A stretch of DNA of 36,417 bases from UBA4582 sp047630175 (lineage in GTDB: Bacteria > Pseudomonadota > Gammaproteobacteria > Pseudomonadales > Azotimanducaceae), in assembly GCA_047630175.1 (NCBI GenBank), contig JBLHVI010000035.1, positions 1 through 36,417 of the forward strand. Direction: 5' to 3'. The notes beneath the pieces were generated by a model that was not told the DNA's origin, did no database searches, and saw only the letters and a list, made by a program, of their open reading frames with translations. How positions within the stretch are numbered: position 1 is the stretch's first letter; each line of letters begins with the position of its first letter. Made by a program: the position numbers and the translations under genes. Below are positions 34,907-36,417 of the stretch, piece by piece.

Positions 34907-36417
34907 ATGAGTCTCGCCAACAGCCATCATTCAGCAAGACCAGAACACTGGTTTATCACCGCAATCATCGTCTATTGCTGTTTCGGCGCGCACTTTCTAA
35001 TGCGCAACACGGGTGGCATGGGTCTTGATATGCCGGCAAACATCGTCACTTGGTTGTTCGCTTCATTATTCGTTGGTGCCGGGTTTTGGCAGGTAAGCAC
35101 CACACGTACCATCGTCTACACGCGATTCACGCAGCTCAGCCTGGTTGGTTGTCTCGGGCTGTTAGTACCCTGGTTCTATCCAAAAGCACTGCCATTACAC
35201 GATGCAGCACCACGAATGTTGGGCCTGATGATGGGCCTGTTATTTTACCTGACATTACTCCAATTTAAATTCTCTCGCCAGCGCCTGATCGCCGGACTGT
35301 ACTGGCTGCTCGTGTGCTGTGCCATCGAAATTGCCCTCAGCCTGACGCAATATTTCCTACTCACCGAAGGTAACTGGATTGGCTACAATACGTCTGCCAA
35401 TCGTCCCTATGGCGTTTTTCAGCAGCCCAACGCCATGGCCAGCCTGGTCGCCACCGGTCTTGCTTTGAGCCTTTACTTGTCCAGCCAGCCGAACAGGCCC
35501 ATATGGTCCGGCCCGCTACATGTTTTTGTAACAATCGCCGGCGCCCTGCTCATCATCCTACTGCAGTCTAGAACGGGGCAACTGGGCACCCTCGTCGCCC
35601 TGCTGTTGCTAATCCCCTACGTCAAACAACACGTCGGTAGGCAGCTAGTGACGTGGTTTGCAACATTAGCGCTCGGCTTGGGCTTAGGTGTGTTCAATCT
35701 ATACTTTGCGGAGAATAACGCGAGCTACAAACGCGATACAACAATATATATGCAAGACGACATCCGACAGGAGCTTTACGCTCAGAGTGTAGATTTATTT
35801 CAAAACAACCCGCTTACGGGTGTCGGCTACGGTCGAGTTGAAGAAGCTTGGCAAACCGGCTATGCAGAATCACCTGATCGGTCAGCTACAACAACTTGGG
35901 GCTTGCTGAACCTTCAACATCCGCACAATGAAATATTGTATTGGGCTGTCGAAGGGGGACTGCTACCTGTTGCTGGCATGTTACTCGTGGCTTTCGGCCT
36001 TCTGCAGCTGCTTGCGCGAAACTCATGGCCGACAAGCCTTGCATGGCTTGCTTTAGCAACCCCGATTGGTATCCACACACAAACCGAAATGCCTTTCTAC
36101 ACATCAGCATTGCACTGGCTGGTATTCCTGGGACTCATAAACTTTATCGACACCAGCAACGGACAACGAAGACAACGTAACCTGCCCAATGTTCGTCTAG
36201 CCCGCTCGTGCGCATGGTTGTTTCCCCTTATCGGGGTGCCCTTTATGTTGACCGGCCTACATACTCATTATTTGCTAGATCGGTTTCAACGAGCGCCAGT
36301 GGAGAATACGGCACTTCTCGATGACGTCATCAACCCGGTCATTGCCCTCGACAAAATTCAAAAAGCACGGATGGGCCTGCAATTTATTTGGGCCATAAGC
36401 GCCAAGGATAACGAGGC
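34907..36417 (+). CDS. PglL/O-antigen-ligase-type membrane protein (runs off right edge)
   Basis: About 503 residues are visible with no stop. The protein is polytopic, with ten or more hydrophobic segments. A family-typical 'NRPYGVFQQPNAMASLVATGLAL' (QPN motif, about 164-185) is followed by the Wzy/WaaL-type segment with 'LLQSRTGQLGTL' and, in a large periplasmic loop, 'NNPLTGVGYGR' and 'LQHPHNEILYWAVEGG'. These fit O-oligosaccharyltransferases (PglL/PilO) and O-antigen ligases, which transfer lipid-linked glycan to protein or lipid A. The C-terminal end is beyond the window, so the subtype is not decided. The ATG at 34907 has a weak ribosome site. It lies 58 bp after the broken amidohydrolase gene. 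Confidence 0.88.
   Translation, partial: MSLANSHHSARPEHWFITAIIVYCCFGAHFLMRNTGGMGLDMPANIVTWLFASLFVGAGFWQVSTTRTIVYTRFTQLSLVGCLGLLVPWFYPKALPLHDAAPRMLGLMMGLLFYLTLLQFKFSRQRLIAGLYWLLVCCAIEIALSLTQYFLLTEGNWIGYNTSANRPYGVFQQPNAMASLVATGLALSLYLSSQPNRPIWSGPLHVFVTIAGALLIILLQSRTGQLGTLVALLLLIPYVKQHVGRQLVTWFATLALGLGLGVFNLYFAENNASYKRDTTIYMQDDIRQELYAQSVDLFQNNPLTGVGYGRVEEAWQTGYAESPDRSATTTWGLLNLQHPHNEILYWAVEGGLLPVAGMLLVAFGLLQLLARNSWPTSLAWLALATPIGIHTQTEMPFYTSALHWLVFLGLINFIDTSNGQRRQRNLPNVRLARSCAWLFPLIGVPFMLTGLHTHYLLDRFQRAPVENTALLDDVINPVIALDKIQKARMGLQFIWAISAKDNE

Overview
The window looks like a chromosomal segment of a heterotrophic, probably marine, Gram-negative gammaproteobacterium. The reasons are the RhlE, Tex, YbiT and RecQ-type housekeeping proteins, a large TonB-dependent receptor with a lipoprotein partner, fatty-acid/CoA genes, and moderate GC with ordinary Shine-Dalgarno sites. 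No rRNA, tRNA, CRISPR array, insertion sequence or prophage gene was recognised. The lineage is inferred from protein flavour only.

Layout. 1-2187 (minus): start of an acyl-CoA synthetase that runs off the left edge, then an RhlE-type DEAD-box helicase. 2419-3396 (plus): an aldo/keto reductase. 3431-8386 (minus): two FAD proteins (COG2509 type and HI0933/YhiN type) separated by a structured inverted-repeat element, a SEC-C zinc-motif protein and a thiolase. 8547-9759 (plus): a four-helix membrane protein of unknown function and an SRPBCC protein. 9804-11661 (minus): a small unknown protein and an NhaC-type antiporter. 11880-13998 (plus): the most unusual locus, a gene broken by an in-frame TGA inside a U-G-S-C motif, which I read as a UGSC-family selenoprotein. 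It is followed by a 362-aa partner protein and a flavin split-barrel protein. A perfect 8-bp inverted repeat sits just upstream of its -10 element. 14055-17585 (minus): an exported DUF442-type phosphatase, a GST-like protein, a chorismate-lyase-like protein and a MaoC double-hotdog hydratase.

17586-24704 (plus): a long leader with a possible 31-codon small ORF, a second RhlE helicase with a pentapeptide-repeat tail, an alpha/beta hydrolase, the ABC-F protein YbiT (TTG start) and the transcription accessory protein Tex. 24745-29398 (minus): a lipoprotein gene followed by a TonB-dependent receptor gene, with one terminator between them and a strong one after the receptor. 29868-31658 (plus): RecQ. 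31638-32771 (minus): a second GST-like protein, overlapping recQ tail to tail. 32897-34848 (plus): a DUF2855 protein and a truncated YtcJ-like amidohydrolase lipoprotein, probably a broken gene. 34907 to the end: a PglL/O-antigen-ligase-type membrane protein running off the right edge.

How the genes work together: the acyl-CoA synthetase, thiolase and MaoC hydratase suggest fatty-acid or CoA-thioester breakdown. The lipoprotein and TonB receptor form an outer-membrane uptake unit. The UGSC gene, its partner and the flavin protein look like a small redox module of unknown chemistry that depends on selenocysteine incorporation. The selenocysteine machinery itself (selA, selB, selC, selD) is not in this window, so the recoding claim depends on the rest of the genome.
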